Source of the DNA: Clostridiales bacterium
GTDB taxonomy: Bacteria > Bacillota > Clostridia > Oscillospirales > Acutalibacteraceae
Direction of reading: 5' to 3'
Length of the DNA: 64,000 bases
Assembly (NCBI GenBank): GCA_019422525.1
Contig: JAHZDE010000007.1
Span: forward strand, 89,388-153,387
Positions 43,435-52,987 of the stretch are shown here, in pieces. Within the stretch, counting starts at the first letter, position 1. Every line of letters begins with the position of its first letter. The position numbers and the translations under genes were made by a program. Under the pieces are notes generated by a model. That model saw nothing but the letters and a program-made list of their open reading frames with translations. It searched no databases and was not told the origin of the DNA.

Positions 43435-43505
43435 AAGAAATAGAAAATCCGGCAGGTCCGGTAAATATCAATTTAATTTTATTCATGAAAGGGGAACAGT
43501 AATTT

Positions 43506-44936
43506 ATGCCTCCCGAACCAGAAGGCCATATATTCCAACTTTTAAGCGCTTCAGCGCCTGCCGCACAGACGGCTGCCGATACCATGACAGTACAGGATGC
43601 CATTTTTTCAGTGGTATTGTTATTGCTGCTGATTCTTGTGAACGGCTTTTTTGCAGCTTCAGAAATTGCAATTATTACCCTCAATGACAGTAAAATGAAA
43701 AAGATGGCAGAGGAAGGAAATAAAAAAGCAAAAAAGATTGTAAAGCTAACAGAAAATTCCAGCCGTTTCCTTTCTACGATTCAAATTGGAGTTACCCTGT
43801 CAGGCTTCCTGACTTCTGCGTCAGCTTCTCAAAGTTTTGCCAATTTGTTAGCGGACCAGCTTACATTCCTGCCATTTTCACGGTCTGCTATTGTGGGCGT
43901 GGCTACGGTTATTATTACGATTGTGCTTTCCTATTTCTCGTTGGTGCTGGGTGAGTTAGTCCCCAAAAAAATTGCCATGCAAAAGGCCGAGCAGCTGTCT
44001 TTCCGTTTTGTGGGAATCCTGTCTGCGACGGCAAAGATATTCAGCCCGTTTATTTCCTTTTTGAGTTTTTCAACCAATCTGGTGCTTCGCATTTTAGGTG
44101 TTGACCCCAACCACTCTGAAGAAACCGTTACAGAAGAAGAAATTTTGATGATGGTGGATGTAGGGGAAGAAAAGGGCGTTATTGATGAAGGCGCTAAGGA
44201 AATGATTTCCAATATCTTCGAGTTTGATGACCGGGCAGTCAGCGAGATTATGACCCACCGTACCGAAGTGGTGGCGGTAGAGGATACGATGACGTTGGAG
44301 CAGGCGGTTCATGTGGCTGTGGAAGAGGGATATTCCCGGATGCCTGTTTTTCACAAGCAGCTGGACACCATTCTGGGTATTTTCTACGTCAAAGATGTTT
44401 TAAAATATGTAACCACCACTGTGCCTCCAGATGCCACCGTGACGGAGCATATGCGCTCGGCCTATTTTGTGCCGGAGAGTAAAAGCTGTAATGAACTGCT
44501 GGAAGAAATGACAGCACGGCATATTCAGATTGCCATTGTGGTGGATGAGTATGGAGGAACGGAAGGCATTGTGACCATGGAGGATTTGCTGGAATCCATT
44601 GTGGGCAATATTCAGGATGAATATGACGATGAAGAACAGGAAATCCATCGGGTAAGCGAAAATGCTTTTACGGTGGACGGCAGTACTTCCATTGACGAAA
44701 TTTCCGACCTTTTGCAGGTGCATCTGCCGGAAGGCGACTATGATACAGTGGCCGGACTGGTGGTAGAGCTGTTGGGGAAGATTCCCAAAGCAGGGGAAAG
44801 ACCTTCGGTGACACTGAAAAATCTGACTTTTACCGTGGAAGAAGTAGAAGACCGAAGAGTAAGCAAAATCCTGATTGTAAAAGGAATGAATCAGGAAGAT
44901 GAGTCGGAAGAATCGTCCCGGGAAACCGAAGAATAA
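43506..44936 (+). CDS. CNNM/CBS-domain transporter (HlyC/CorC family)
   Basis: A 476-residue membrane protein. Order: short leader, CNNM (DUF21) membrane domain at ~35-225 (FFAASEIAIITLND, LSGFLTSASAS, SYFSLVLGELVPKKIAMQ), two CBS domains (~240-370, including MTHRTEVVAVEDTMTL and the second pair with VVDEYGGTEGIVTMEDLLE), and the C-terminal CorC_HlyC domain. Such proteins are thought to move Mg2+ or related divalent cations, or Na+; the old name hemolysin is misleading. Start: a GAAAGGGGA site is ~11 bases before ATG 43506; ATG 43584 is an alternative. The sugar O-acetyltransferase gene follows after a short gap. Confidence 0.9.
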   Translation: MPPEPEGHIFQLLSASAPAAQTAADTMTVQDAIFSVVLLLLLILVNGFFAASEIAIITLNDSKMKKMAEEGNKKAKKIVKLTENSSRFLSTIQIGVTLSGFLTSASASQSFANLLADQLTFLPFSRSAIVGVATVIITIVLSYFSLVLGELVPKKIAMQKAEQLSFRFVGILSATAKIFSPFISFLSFSTNLVLRILGVDPNHSEETVTEEEILMMVDVGEEKGVIDEGAKEMISNIFEFDDRAVSEIMTHRTEVVAVEDTMTLEQAVHVAVEEGYSRMPVFHKQLDTILGIFYVKDVLKYVTTTVPPDATVTEHMRSAYFVPESKSCNELLEEMTARHIQIAIVVDEYGGTEGIVTMEDLLESIVGNIQDEYDDEEQEIHRVSENAFTVDGSTSIDEISDLLQVHLPEGDYDTVAGLVVELLGKIPKAGERPSVTLKNLTFTVEEVEDRRVSKILIVKGMNQEDESEESSRETEE

Positions 44937-44972
44937 TGTTTTGGTGTCTGCGTGGCAGAAAGGATGATGGGT

Positions 44973-45581
44973 TTGACACAGAAAGAAAGAATGGTAAATA
45001 ACCTTCCCTATAAACCGTGGTTAGATGGTTTATCGGAGGACCGGGCTGAGACAAAAAAGAAGATATTTACGTATAATCACATGGAACCCAGCTCTCAGCA
45101 AGAAGCTTTTATCCGAGAAATTTTGGGAAGCTGCGGTGAACATGTCCATGTGGAAACCCCGTTTCGCTGTGACTACGGCTATAATATCCATGTAGGAGAA
45201 AACTTCTTTTCCAATTATAATTTTACAGTTCTGGATAGTGCTAAAGTGATAATTGGGAATAATGTGATGATAGCGCCTAATGTTTCGATTTATACGGCTG
45301 GGCATCCGGTGCATCCTGATTCCCGAAATTCCGGTTATGAATATGGAATGGACGTTATCATTGGGGACAATGTATGGATTGGAGGAAATACCGTTATCAA
45401 TCCAGGAGTCCACATTGGCAATAATGTAGTCATCGGCTCTGGCAGTGTGGTGACAAAAGACATTCCCGATAATACCATAGCCGTAGGAAATCCCTGCCGG
45501 GTATTGCGGCAAATTACAGAAGAGGACCGAGATTTCTATTATAAAGATCGTCCGTTTGATGTACAGGATTATAAACCGTAA
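44973..45581 (+). CDS. Sugar O-acetyltransferase (maltose/galactoside type)
   Basis: A ~202-residue left-handed beta-helix acetyltransferase. The N-terminal mac domain starts TQKERMVNNLPYKPWLD; hexapeptide repeats run through FSNYNFTVLDSA, NNVMIAPNVSIYTAGHPVHP and GDNVWIGGNTVINPGVHIG. The catalytic His lies in TAGHP. It transfers acetyl from acetyl-CoA to a sugar hydroxyl. The start is uncertain: TTG 44973 has an AAAGGA site at good spacing; GTG 44952 and ATG 44964/44967 are possible but abut or precede that site. It is probably co-transcribed with the CNNM gene and ends at a terminator. Confidence 0.85.
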   Translation: MTQKERMVNNLPYKPWLDGLSEDRAETKKKIFTYNHMEPSSQQEAFIREILGSCGEHVHVETPFRCDYGYNIHVGENFFSNYNFTVLDSAKVIIGNNVMIAPNVSIYTAGHPVHPDSRNSGYEYGMDVIIGDNVWIGGNTVINPGVHIGNNVVIGSGSVVTKDIPDNTIAVGNPCRVLRQITEEDRDFYYKDRPFDVQDYKP

Positions 45582-45601
45582 GTATAAATTTATGAAAAAC
45601 T

Positions 45602-45639
45602 AAAAACGCTTCCCTATCGAGATGGGAAGCGTTTTTTTA
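45602..45639. terminator. Bidirectional terminator
   Basis: AAAAACGCTTCCC (45602-45614) pairs with GGGAAGCGTTTTTTT (45624-45638); shared by converging genes and overlapping the end of the CLC gene. Confidence 0.9.
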
Positions 45640-46941
45640 TTTAGTTTGGGTATCAATAAATACGGGACGGGTTTTGGAGTACAGGATTTTCTGTTTACTG
45701 TACAATCCGTAGTAGCCGGAAAGCGTATAACTGATGGAAACCGCCAGAAGGAAGAAAAGACATCCCTGTCCGCCAAATAGTTCCAAGCTGAGAATAAACG
45801 AAGCAATGGGACAGTTGGTTACCCCACAAAACAGAGCCACAAGTCCCAACGCAGCGGATAATTCAGGCGGAAGCCCTAACAGAGTAGAAATGGTACATCC
45901 AAAGGTAGCGCCAATAAAAAAGGAGGGGACAATCTCTCCACCTTTAAATCCGGCCCCGAGTGTTAGTGCAGTGAGCAAGGTTTTGAGAATAAAAGCCTCC
46001 GGACGGGCTTGCCCATTGATGGCATTTTGAATGACAGACATACCGGCCCCCAAATAGTCGGTGGTCTGAAGAAGCAGCATCAGCAGCGCTACCAATGCAC
46101 CGCCAACAACAGACCGAAGATAAAGATTAGGGAGATATTTGCGATATAGAAGCGAAATTTTATGAAATACCAGACATACCGCAATACTTAATAGGGCACA
46201 AAATGCAGACAGTACCACTACCTGTACAATCAGAAGGGGAGATATGTCAGGAATGAATTTTTCAGGGAGAAGGAATGAGGTGGGCTTACTGCCAAAAGCA
46301 GAGGAAATTTGGGAAGCAATAATGGCGGAAAGCACACAGGGAACCAGTGCAGCATAGTACATAACGCCAACACTGATTACTTCCATTGCAAATATGGCGG
46401 CCGTCATAGGTGTGCCAAAAAGGGCCGCAAAGCCGGCACTCATACCACACAGAGTGATGATATGCATATCTTTGATATCCAAATGAAGCCGTCGGCCAAG
46501 AACCTGCCCCAAGCTTCCGCCTAATTGCAGAGCAGCCCCTTCACGGCCAGCAGAGCCACCCAGAAGATGGGTAATAACGGTAGAAAGAAAAATGAGTGGG
46601 GCAGTTTTCCAAGAGATTTGCGTTTCTGAACGGACCGAAAACAGCACCATATCGGTACCTGCATCATTTTCCATTCCGCTGTGGCAGTACAAAAAAGCAA
46701 TACACAGTCCTCCCACAGGCAGTAAAAGAAACAACCAGTGATATTGCCCCCGAAGAAATTCTGCTCCTGAAACGGCAAAATGAAAAGCGGTACCCGCAGC
46801 GCCAATCACGATGCCGCATAGTAAGGAGATCAGTAGCCATTTCAAAAAAGAGGTAAAGTCGGAAAAAAGTGTTTTTTGCAGATATGACCATAAAACGGAC
46901 CCTGCGTTTTTAATGGCCTTGGAAGGGGTTTTCTCTTTCAT
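45637..46941 (-). CDS. CLC-family anion transporter with atypical filter motif
   Basis: A 434-residue membrane protein with the CLC fold. Seen: GGSAGREGAALQLGGSLGQ (helix E/F region, with the gating Glu of GREG), GMSAGFAALFGTPMTAAIFAMEV, and GGEIVPSFFIGATFG (helix N). The first selectivity motif, usually GSGIP (or GNNLI-like in fluoride CLC-F), is here DAGTDMV, so chloride specificity cannot be assumed. ATG 46941 follows GGAGGAAGG; a frame 38 codons longer runs through the terminator of the upstream gene and is rejected. Likely an H+-coupled antiporter or channel in the cytoplasmic membrane; no fluoride riboswitch was seen upstream. Confidence 0.85.
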   Translation of the reverse strand: MKEKTPSKAIKNAGSVLWSYLQKTLFSDFTSFLKWLLISLLCGIVIGAAGTAFHFAVSGAEFLRGQYHWLFLLLPVGGLCIAFLYCHSGMENDAGTDMVLFSVRSETQISWKTAPLIFLSTVITHLLGGSAGREGAALQLGGSLGQVLGRRLHLDIKDMHIITLCGMSAGFAALFGTPMTAAIFAMEVISVGVMYYAALVPCVLSAIIASQISSAFGSKPTSFLLPEKFIPDISPLLIVQVVVLSAFCALLSIAVCLVFHKISLLYRKYLPNLYLRSVVGGALVALLMLLLQTTDYLGAGMSVIQNAINGQARPEAFILKTLLTALTLGAGFKGGEIVPSFFIGATFGCTISTLLGLPPELSAALGLVALFCGVTNCPIASFILSLELFGGQGCLFFLLAVSISYTLSGYYGLYSKQKILYSKTRPVFIDTQTK

Positions 46942-47020
46942 AAATACCTTCCTCCATGTGTAGTAATAAGAATCTTTTTCCAGTATACGATAGGAAGTAT
47001 ATAAATAAATTCCAATACAG

Positions 47021-47052
47021 AAAAAAGGAGCACCCAAATCCATGGGTGCTCC
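47021..47052 (-). terminator. Terminator of the Gld-type ABC operon
   Basis: GGAGCACCCA (47027-47036) pairs with TGGGTGCTCC (47043-47052); the A-run at 47021-47026 is the U-run on the minus strand. Confidence 0.88.
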
Positions 47053-47069
47053 CAAAAGTGACGGTATGA

Positions 47070-48590
47070 TTAACTGTTTCCGTCGATACTTTGATTATCG
47101 AGGACAGTGTCCAGATTATCAATGATTTCTTGGATAACGCTTTCAGAAACGACACCTACTACCTGTCCGTTTACTTCTACCAGGCAGCGACGTCCACCAA
47201 TAGAATAATAGTTGATCACACGGGATTCTCCGCCATCATAGAAGTCATAAGTAACAGAGAGCTTCAAATCACCGGTGGATTCGGTTTCTGTGGTTTCATC
47301 AAGAAGCTGTACACCGATCAGAGTTTGATAATAGGTAGTAAATACACCAGAATAGGTAATATCCTGTCCGTCGGTTCCCTTCACACTATAATCGTATACC
47401 ACTTTATCTTCAGTGCTGCTCTCTTCATTTTCTGTACGGGTCAAAGAGAACACTTCGGTACGGTCGGGAGTCTTAAGGGTCACTTTATTGACTTTGGTAA
47501 TATCCTGCAGCCAAACAAAGCTATCCCGCAAAGAGAACAAAGTAGCATTTGCCCAAGAAGATACAGAATCTTCACTGCATACATAAACTACGTCGACACC
47601 TTTCAGCATCACATAGCGGTCGGAGCCATTCAGTTTACCGGAGAGAAGGGTATAAGAGTTTCCATTAACAGAAACCTTCATTTGAACGGTGGGGTTCTTA
47701 AGACCGAATTCTTCCAACTGTTCATCGGTAGGGTCGACAGCGGCAACAGAAGTTGCAGTCAGTGATTCAATATTCGCAGTTAAAGTATCAAAAGTAGTGG
47801 GGTTGGTACTCACTTCATAGGGAGAAACAATCTCAAAAGAAGAAGTAAGAGCAGTTTCCGGGACGACTTTGACTTCTTCGGGGAAATTGGAGCCGGTAAA
47901 GACAAACTGCGTATATTCGTTAGTATCAGCAGTAGAACTACTGTCGCTGGAACTGTTATCAGAATCTTCCGGTGGAGTAATCGTTAAGATAGTTGTAAGC
48001 ACAAAATCCAGTTTGGACTTATCAAAATAGGTACCCACGGAGGCTGCATAGACCGTATTATTATACAGGATATATGTACCGGTGACAGGACTATCGTTTC
48101 CTATGGAATAAGAGACTTCATCACCATCTGTTAAGGTAGTGGTGATGGTTGCTACCGGATCCTTCAGACCATAATCTTCCAGCTTTAGTTCATCGGCATT
48201 ACCAATTTCCGAAGTGGCGGAAAGAGCGGTGGCATAGCTTGCCGCAGTGGAAACGGTAGAAGCGTTTTGATAGGCATCATCCACGCCATCTACATAAAAG
48301 GTAGTGGTTTGTTGTTCCTCTCCACTGCTGGTATCTGATGAGCTAGTGGAAGCGGTTTCTGTACGGGCAAGAAGCTTATAACCGCCATTGGCGTTGGATA
48401 CTGAGATAGACTCGATTTCATTATTTTCATAAGAATATAGAGAAATGCTGGTATCAGAAGAAGCGGAGGAAGATACAGAGGAAGAATCCTCCCCTGTATC
48501 CGGCTGCGTCAGCAACAATGCTGTTGCAGCACCGCCCAAAACCACAGCGACGGCCAAAGTGGCCAGAATGTTGCGGGTAGTCTTTTTCAT
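47070..48590 (-). CDS. DUF4340 domain protein of a Gld-type ABC system
   Basis: A 506-residue envelope protein: one N-terminal membrane anchor (NILATLAVAVVLGGAATALLL), a Ser-rich linker, and a large outside region of repeated beta-alpha units (LEDYGLKDPVATITTTLTDG and LEEFGLKNPTVQMKVSVNG), the pattern of DUF4340. Low-complexity Ser/Thr stretches interrupt it (for example near 85-95 and 220-235). Last gene of a four-gene operon, three bases after the GldG-like gene, with AGGAGG inside the end of that gene. In clostridia this domain is a usual partner of GldG-like proteins; its job, probably outside binding or assembly, is not known. Confidence 0.82.
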   Translation of the reverse strand: MKKTTRNILATLAVAVVLGGAATALLLTQPDTGEDSSSVSSSASSDTSISLYSYENNEIESISVSNANGGYKLLARTETASTSSSDTSSGEEQQTTTFYVDGVDDAYQNASTVSTAASYATALSATSEIGNADELKLEDYGLKDPVATITTTLTDGDEVSYSIGNDSPVTGTYILYNNTVYAASVGTYFDKSKLDFVLTTILTITPPEDSDNSSSDSSSTADTNEYTQFVFTGSNFPEEVKVVPETALTSSFEIVSPYEVSTNPTTFDTLTANIESLTATSVAAVDPTDEQLEEFGLKNPTVQMKVSVNGNSYTLLSGKLNGSDRYVMLKGVDVVYVCSEDSVSSWANATLFSLRDSFVWLQDITKVNKVTLKTPDRTEVFSLTRTENEESSTEDKVVYDYSVKGTDGQDITYSGVFTTYYQTLIGVQLLDETTETESTGDLKLSVTYDFYDGGESRVINYYSIGGRRCLVEVNGQVVGVVSESVIQEIIDNLDTVLDNQSIDGNS

Positions 48591-48593
48591 AAA

Positions 48594-50300
48594 TTACAGG
48601 TGCCTCCTCTTGAAGTAGATCACCAGACCCACCAGAAGGACAACCACCGGGATGATAATGGTAAATACACCAAGGCCCAAGAAGTTAACCACAGCGGTAG
48701 TAGCGGTCATATCATAAGTGACAGCCTGTACTCTGGGGGAATATACAGTATTGTCAGTATTAGTAGTGTCAGTAGCATACTTCACTACGCTGGAGAAATA
48801 GCTGGCATTACTGAAAGTATTGGTGTTCAGATAAGTAGAGGTGATCATGCTGGAACTACCAAGCACAATTACATTTGCATAGTTGCTGGTAGTAGTGGTG
48901 TCCAGTGCCTTGCGGGCGATGATACCGGTATAATAAGCCTTTTTATCGGCACTTTCCGCATCAGACTGAACCTCATCTAAAGTTTTATCGGCCAAATCCT
49001 GCGTCTTTTGGAGATAAGAGGTCTCGGAAGTGGTCAGGATGGGATAGGTAACGACATTATTGCTGGAGGTAAACAGCTGCTCCACAGGCACGGAGGAAGG
49101 AGTCAGCAGCAGAGAATAGTCACCACTGATCAAATCAATCCCGGTATCTTCATCTACTACTTTATCAGAAATATAAGACAACGGATTGTTGGACAGGTAC
49201 CGAGTAGCATCACTCTCCATTACTACAGAAGCGGGATCATAGCCAATGCCCCATTCTGCCAAGAAAGCATTCAGATTCGGCAGGTCAGCCTGTCCGGGAT
49301 TAGCGGTAAATAGTAAGCTGCGGGACTTTGTGTTATCCTTATTTGCCAAGAAAGCATCAATCTTGTTCAGTTCTTCTTCAGTATAATCGGTGTTGGGAGT
49401 GGGTAAAAACAGCAGCTGAGTGTTTTCCGGGATGTCCTCGGTAAGGATATTGAACTGTTTTACTTCAAAGGTATTATCTTCAAAGAAAGTAGTCAAGTTA
49501 TTCAACTCACTGGTTAACAGTTCGTCATGTCCGGTGGCAATGGACACCACAGGGACTTCGTCCAGGTTCACCTGCTTGATAGCAGAAGCCAAAGAAGAAT
49601 CTATATTATTATATACAGTAGATTGACCGGTCTGTTGATTGGTCTCAGAGGGAAACAAATCGGAAATGCCCAGCACACGAGAGCGCTTTTCGGATTTGAC
49701 CACCACACTGCCATTGCCGATGTTTTCGTTAGCATATTCGTTGGCAAAGGTGGGGTTCTTTTCCAGGTCAATTTGCTCTACCTTAATTTTGGAATTGGCC
49801 TCTGCCAGCTTATCAGCCAGAGAAATCAAAGGAGAATAGTTATAGCCATAATTTGCAGCATAATCCATCCAACTGTCGGTGAGCAACAGGTACAGGGTGG
49901 TATCATAGTTAACGTCATTTTTCGCCACATCCAAAGCTTCCTCAGAAAGGGAGTTTACTTGATTGGCAGTCAGGTCGATATTGATGGAGGGAAACCGATC
50001 CGATAACAGAGATACCACTACGTTTACCAAAATCACTACCACAATAAACACTGCCGTGAAGATCGTAGCCATACCGCCGCGCTTGAACTTACGGCTGCTG
50101 GTCAGCTTTTTCAGAGCGCCGGCCTTTTTTTGTTTTGGCTCTTTACCCTCTTTGTTTACTTTTTCATCTTTTGTTTCCCCATCGGGAGCCTTTTCCCCAT
50201 TAATTTCAGGCTCTGTATGAGAAGCAGCCTGGGCAGCAGCCTCCTGCTCCTTTACTTCCTCCAAAAGCTCCTCTTGGGGCGTTTTGTTTTCGCTGTTCAT
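48594..50300 (-). CDS. GldG-family ABC transporter auxiliary protein
   Basis: A 568-residue protein. A ~75-residue charged Glu/Lys tail is cytoplasmic, followed by a membrane helix (IFTAVFIVVVILVNVVVSLL), a large outside ABC_transp_aux (GldG) domain, and a C-terminal helix with basic end (VLLVGLVIYFKRRHL). The domain contains VSIATGHDE and LLFLPTPNTDYTEEE, typical of the family. ATG 50300 has AAGGAGGAG upstream; a frame 24 codons longer overlaps the permease gene and is rejected. In Bacteroidota GldG serves gliding; in firmicutes it accompanies ABC-2 exporters of unknown substrate. Second to last gene of the operon. Confidence 0.87.
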   Translation of the reverse strand: MNSENKTPQEELLEEVKEQEAAAQAASHTEPEINGEKAPDGETKDEKVNKEGKEPKQKKAGALKKLTSSRKFKRGGMATIFTAVFIVVVILVNVVVSLLSDRFPSINIDLTANQVNSLSEEALDVAKNDVNYDTTLYLLLTDSWMDYAANYGYNYSPLISLADKLAEANSKIKVEQIDLEKNPTFANEYANENIGNGSVVVKSEKRSRVLGISDLFPSETNQQTGQSTVYNNIDSSLASAIKQVNLDEVPVVSIATGHDELLTSELNNLTTFFEDNTFEVKQFNILTEDIPENTQLLFLPTPNTDYTEEELNKIDAFLANKDNTKSRSLLFTANPGQADLPNLNAFLAEWGIGYDPASVVMESDATRYLSNNPLSYISDKVVDEDTGIDLISGDYSLLLTPSSVPVEQLFTSSNNVVTYPILTTSETSYLQKTQDLADKTLDEVQSDAESADKKAYYTGIIARKALDTTTTSNYANVIVLGSSSMITSTYLNTNTFSNASYFSSVVKYATDTTNTDNTVYSPRVQAVTYDMTATTAVVNFLGLGVFTIIIPVVVLLVGLVIYFKRRHL

Positions 50301-50313
50301 ATTCTGCTCCTCC

Positions 50314-51018
50314 TTAACTCCATCTCTTGCTTTCCAGACGGCGTGCTGTGAGGAAAACAAAAATTGCCACAACGCTCAGGAAAAATACCGCGCTGGAAAT
50401 ATTGAAAATACCTTGGGTGAAATAGTTGTAACGGGAGTCAAAGGACAGCCATTCCACCACACTTGCAATAAAAGTACCGCTGACCAAACTGGCAAGCTGG
50501 CCCATCATCAAAATAAAAATCGAAACTGCAAAGGTTGCGATGGCGGCAATCACCTGGCTGACTGTCAGGCTGGAAATAAATACGCCAATAGAGATCATAG
50601 CAGCCCCATAAAACAGGGAGCCCAGATAATAACCGAATATTTCGCCCCAACTGGGAGAACCAAACATGGAAATAGCCACACAGGGCAGCAAAGTGCCGGT
50701 CATAGCAATAGCATAGACAATGAAAGCAGCCAAAAATTTTCCCAATACAATGGAAGTCACACTGATTGGGGAAGTGAGCAGTGCTTGATCAGTTTTATTT
50801 TTCTGTTCATCGCTCAAGCATTTCATGGTCAGAATCGGAATCACCATCATGCTGAAGGTAAACATGTTAGTGTAGACTGCATAAATGTTGGAAGAAGATC
50901 CCCAAGACATCACATTCCAGTACAACAGACCAGAGAGAGCCAACAAAACGGCAATGCAAACGTAGCCAATAGGGGAAGCAAAATAAGATTTCAGCTCGCG
51001 CTTTAAAATGGCTTTCAT
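50314..51018 (-). CDS. ABC-2 type permease (GldF-like)
   Basis: A 234-residue membrane protein with six predicted helices and the ABC-2 start AILKRELKSYFASPIGYVCIA, almost the GldF/NosY consensus. The loop MKCLSDEQKNKTDQALLTSPIS is also typical. The ATG overlaps the ATPase stop by four bases, showing tight coupling. With the ATPase and the two outside proteins it forms one export or envelope-handling complex. Confidence 0.9.
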   Translation of the reverse strand: MKAILKRELKSYFASPIGYVCIAVLLALSGLLYWNVMSWGSSSNIYAVYTNMFTFSMMVIPILTMKCLSDEQKNKTDQALLTSPISVTSIVLGKFLAAFIVYAIAMTGTLLPCVAISMFGSPSWGEIFGYYLGSLFYGAAMISIGVFISSLTVSQVIAAIATFAVSIFILMMGQLASLVSGTFIASVVEWLSFDSRYNYFTQGIFNISSAVFFLSVVAIFVFLTARRLESKRWS

Positions 51019-51989
51019 TCTTCTTCAGCTCCTTTCTTAACTTTGGAGGCGATGCGGCCATCGCCACTAGTAAGCTGTAGGAAGACATCTTCCAGAGTCA
51101 GGTCGGTGTTGCGCATAGACATCAACGGCCAGCCCTTGCGGGTAAGTAGCGCAAACAAATCTCGGCGCACATCATAATCCAGCTTGGTTTCCACAGAAAA
51201 CTCATATACACCAGGCTCTTTTTCGCCATAGCAAATCACTTCTTTCATGTGGGGCATGCTGGAGAGAGCATGGGTCACTTCGTTTTCGGGGCCTGCCACT
51301 CGGATAATCAAACGGTGATCGTTGGAAAGGTCATGTGCCAGCCGGTCGGTTGCACCATCGGCTACCAATTTGCCGTTGTTGATGATGATAACCCGCTCAC
51401 AAACAGCCTGTACTTCCGGCAGAATATGGGAGCTGAGGATAACCGTATGATGACGGCCCAAGTCCTTAATCAGTTTGCGGATTTCAATAATCTGTTTGGG
51501 GTCCAGACCGACAGTCGGTTCGTCCAAAATAAGTACGGGGGGGTTCCCCAGAAGAGCCTGGGCAATGCCTACACGCTGCTTATAACCTTTAGACAGGTTG
51601 CCGATAAGACGCTTATACACATTCTGGATTTTTACCAGACGGCAGATTTCCTGAATATGCTTTTCCCGGGGAAGAGTGACCTTTTTCAGTTCATACATGA
51701 AATTCAGGTACTCTTTTACGGTCATATCCATATACAGAGGCGGAATTTCCGGCAAATAACCAATGAGCTTTTTGACCTCGTTGGGGTTTTCGAGAATATC
51801 ATAGCCGCCTACGGTAACAGTGCCCTCTGTAGAAGACAGATAGCCGGTGATAATATTCATGGTTGTGGATTTGCCGGCACCGTTTGGTCCCAGAAATCCC
51901 AAAATTTTTCCTTCTTCAACCGAGAAGCTAACATGGTCAAGTGCTACATTATTTCCGTAGCGCTTGGTGAGGTTTTTGACCTCTATCAT
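51015..51989 (-). CDS. ABC transporter ATP-binding protein (GldA-like)
   Basis: A 324-residue ATPase: Walker A GPNGAGKST, signature NLSKGYKQRVG, Walker B PVLILDEPTVGLDP, and a C-terminal ~90-residue DUF4162-type domain. The NLSKGYKQR form is typical of GldA/CcmA-like exporters. ATG 51989 has CAGGAGGGA upstream; a frame 20 codons longer starts without a site. First gene of the operon ATPase-permease-GldG-DUF4340, transcribed from the promoter just upstream. Confidence 0.9.
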   Translation of the reverse strand: MIEVKNLTKRYGNNVALDHVSFSVEEGKILGFLGPNGAGKSTTMNIITGYLSSTEGTVTVGGYDILENPNEVKKLIGYLPEIPPLYMDMTVKEYLNFMYELKKVTLPREKHIQEICRLVKIQNVYKRLIGNLSKGYKQRVGIAQALLGNPPVLILDEPTVGLDPKQIIEIRKLIKDLGRHHTVILSSHILPEVQAVCERVIIINNGKLVADGATDRLAHDLSNDHRLIIRVAGPENEVTHALSSMPHMKEVICYGEKEPGVYEFSVETKLDYDVRRDLFALLTRKGWPLMSMRNTDLTLEDVFLQLTSGDGRIASKVKKGAEEE

Positions 51990-52037
51990 CTCGTGTCCCT
52001 CCTGTTTAGTATATTCTGTTGAAACACATACCCCAAT

Positions 52038-52066
52038 ATCATATCGCATTTATCTATTTTTTGCAA
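52038..52066 (-). promoter_or_regulatory. Promoter of the Gld-type ABC operon
   Basis: On the minus strand: TTGCAA (plus 52061-52066), 17-base spacer, TATGAT (plus 52038-52043), about 50 bases before the ATPase start. Nothing else is recognised between 52067 and 52254. Confidence 0.7.
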
Positions 52067-52254
52067 GTTGTTTCCAAAAAAAGAACATTTCGCAATAATC
52101 CTTTTCCATTGAGAAATACAAAAAACGCTGCCTAAGAAAGATATTGCAGGCTGGTCTCCTATTATAAAGGCCTTATGTGATAGCAAGGTGAACAAATAAC
52201 AATTTGATAGAGATTTTGCGACAGTGTTTTTGTACAAAACTTATAAAAACATGT

Positions 52255-52296
52255 AAAAAAACACTGTCTTCCCAATGGGTATTGGAAAGACAGTGT
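52255..52296 (-). terminator. Terminator after xpt
   Basis: ACACTGTCTT (52261-52270) pairs with AAGACAGTGT (52287-52296) and extends inward; the A-run at 52255-52260 is the U-run on the minus strand. Confidence 0.9.
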
Positions 52297-52321
52297 AAAA
52301 TAATATAAGTTTTGTCAATGG

Positions 52322-52897
52322 TTATTCAGCGAAAGTTACTTTTCCATTAGAAATAGAAGAAATAACAGCCAGCGATTCTACACGGATTCCCTGCGACCGA
52401 ATGAGTTTTCCCCCATCCTGAAATCCTTTTTCAATGACAATGCCGCATCCTGCCAGTTTGGCGCCGGATGCCCGCACAATTTTTAACAAACCTTGCAGTG
52501 CCTGCCCTTTTGCCAGAAAATCGTCCAGAATCAATACACAGTCGTCGGGGCCAATAAACTTTTGAGACACCTGGATGTCATAAACAGTCCCTTTGGTGAA
52601 AGACTGTACCTGTGCGGTATAAAGAGCGCCGTCCAAGTTTCGGGATTTGGTCTTTTTGGCAAATACCACCGGTACATTACCAAAATGCTGCGCAGCAATG
52701 GCAGCAATTCCAATACCGGAAGCTTCGATTGTCAAAATTTTGGTAACCGGTACTCCCTCAAAACGGCGGCGGAATTCCTTTCCGATTTCATTCAGGAGCG
52801 AAATATCCATCTGATGGTTTAAAAAGCTATCTACCTTCAGAACATCGTCCTCTGTGGCATGGCCGTCCTGTAAAATTCGCTGTTTCAAAAGTTCCAT
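52322..52897 (-). CDS. xpt: Xanthine phosphoribosyltransferase
   Basis: A 191-residue purine-salvage enzyme that makes XMP from xanthine and PRPP in the cytoplasm. The family start MELLKQRILQDGHATEDDVLKVDSF is cut here to its first part, MELLKQRIL, followed by SFLNHQMD; the PRPP-binding loop is CVLILDDFLAKGQA. Length is exactly that of B. subtilis Xpt (~194). A separate promoter lies upstream and a terminator downstream, so it is monocistronic. The xpt leader of bacilli carries a guanine riboswitch; none is visible in the short leader here. Confidence 0.94.
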   Translation of the reverse strand: MELLKQRILQDGHATEDDVLKVDSFLNHQMDISLLNEIGKEFRRRFEGVPVTKILTIEASGIGIAAIAAQHFGNVPVVFAKKTKSRNLDGALYTAQVQSFTKGTVYDIQVSQKFIGPDDCVLILDDFLAKGQALQGLLKIVRASGAKLAGCGIVIEKGFQDGGKLIRSQGIRVESLAVISSISNGKVTFAE

Positions 52898-52958
52898 AGT
52901 ATGTCCCTCGTTCCCGTTTTTTTGTGCCTCTCAGGCAAAGCGTAGCTATTTATCCTTT

Positions 52959-52987
52959 ATTATACCATGGATAGCAGGGCTTGTCAC
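52959..52987 (-). promoter_or_regulatory. Promoter of xpt
   Basis: On the minus strand: GTGACA (plus 52982-52987), 17-base spacer, perfect TATAAT (plus 52959-52964). Confidence 0.65.

Noticed and set aside
46942..47069. Fluoride riboswitch before the CLC-type gene
   Set aside because: The gap is filled by the terminator of the upstream operon, and no crcB-motif core is seen.
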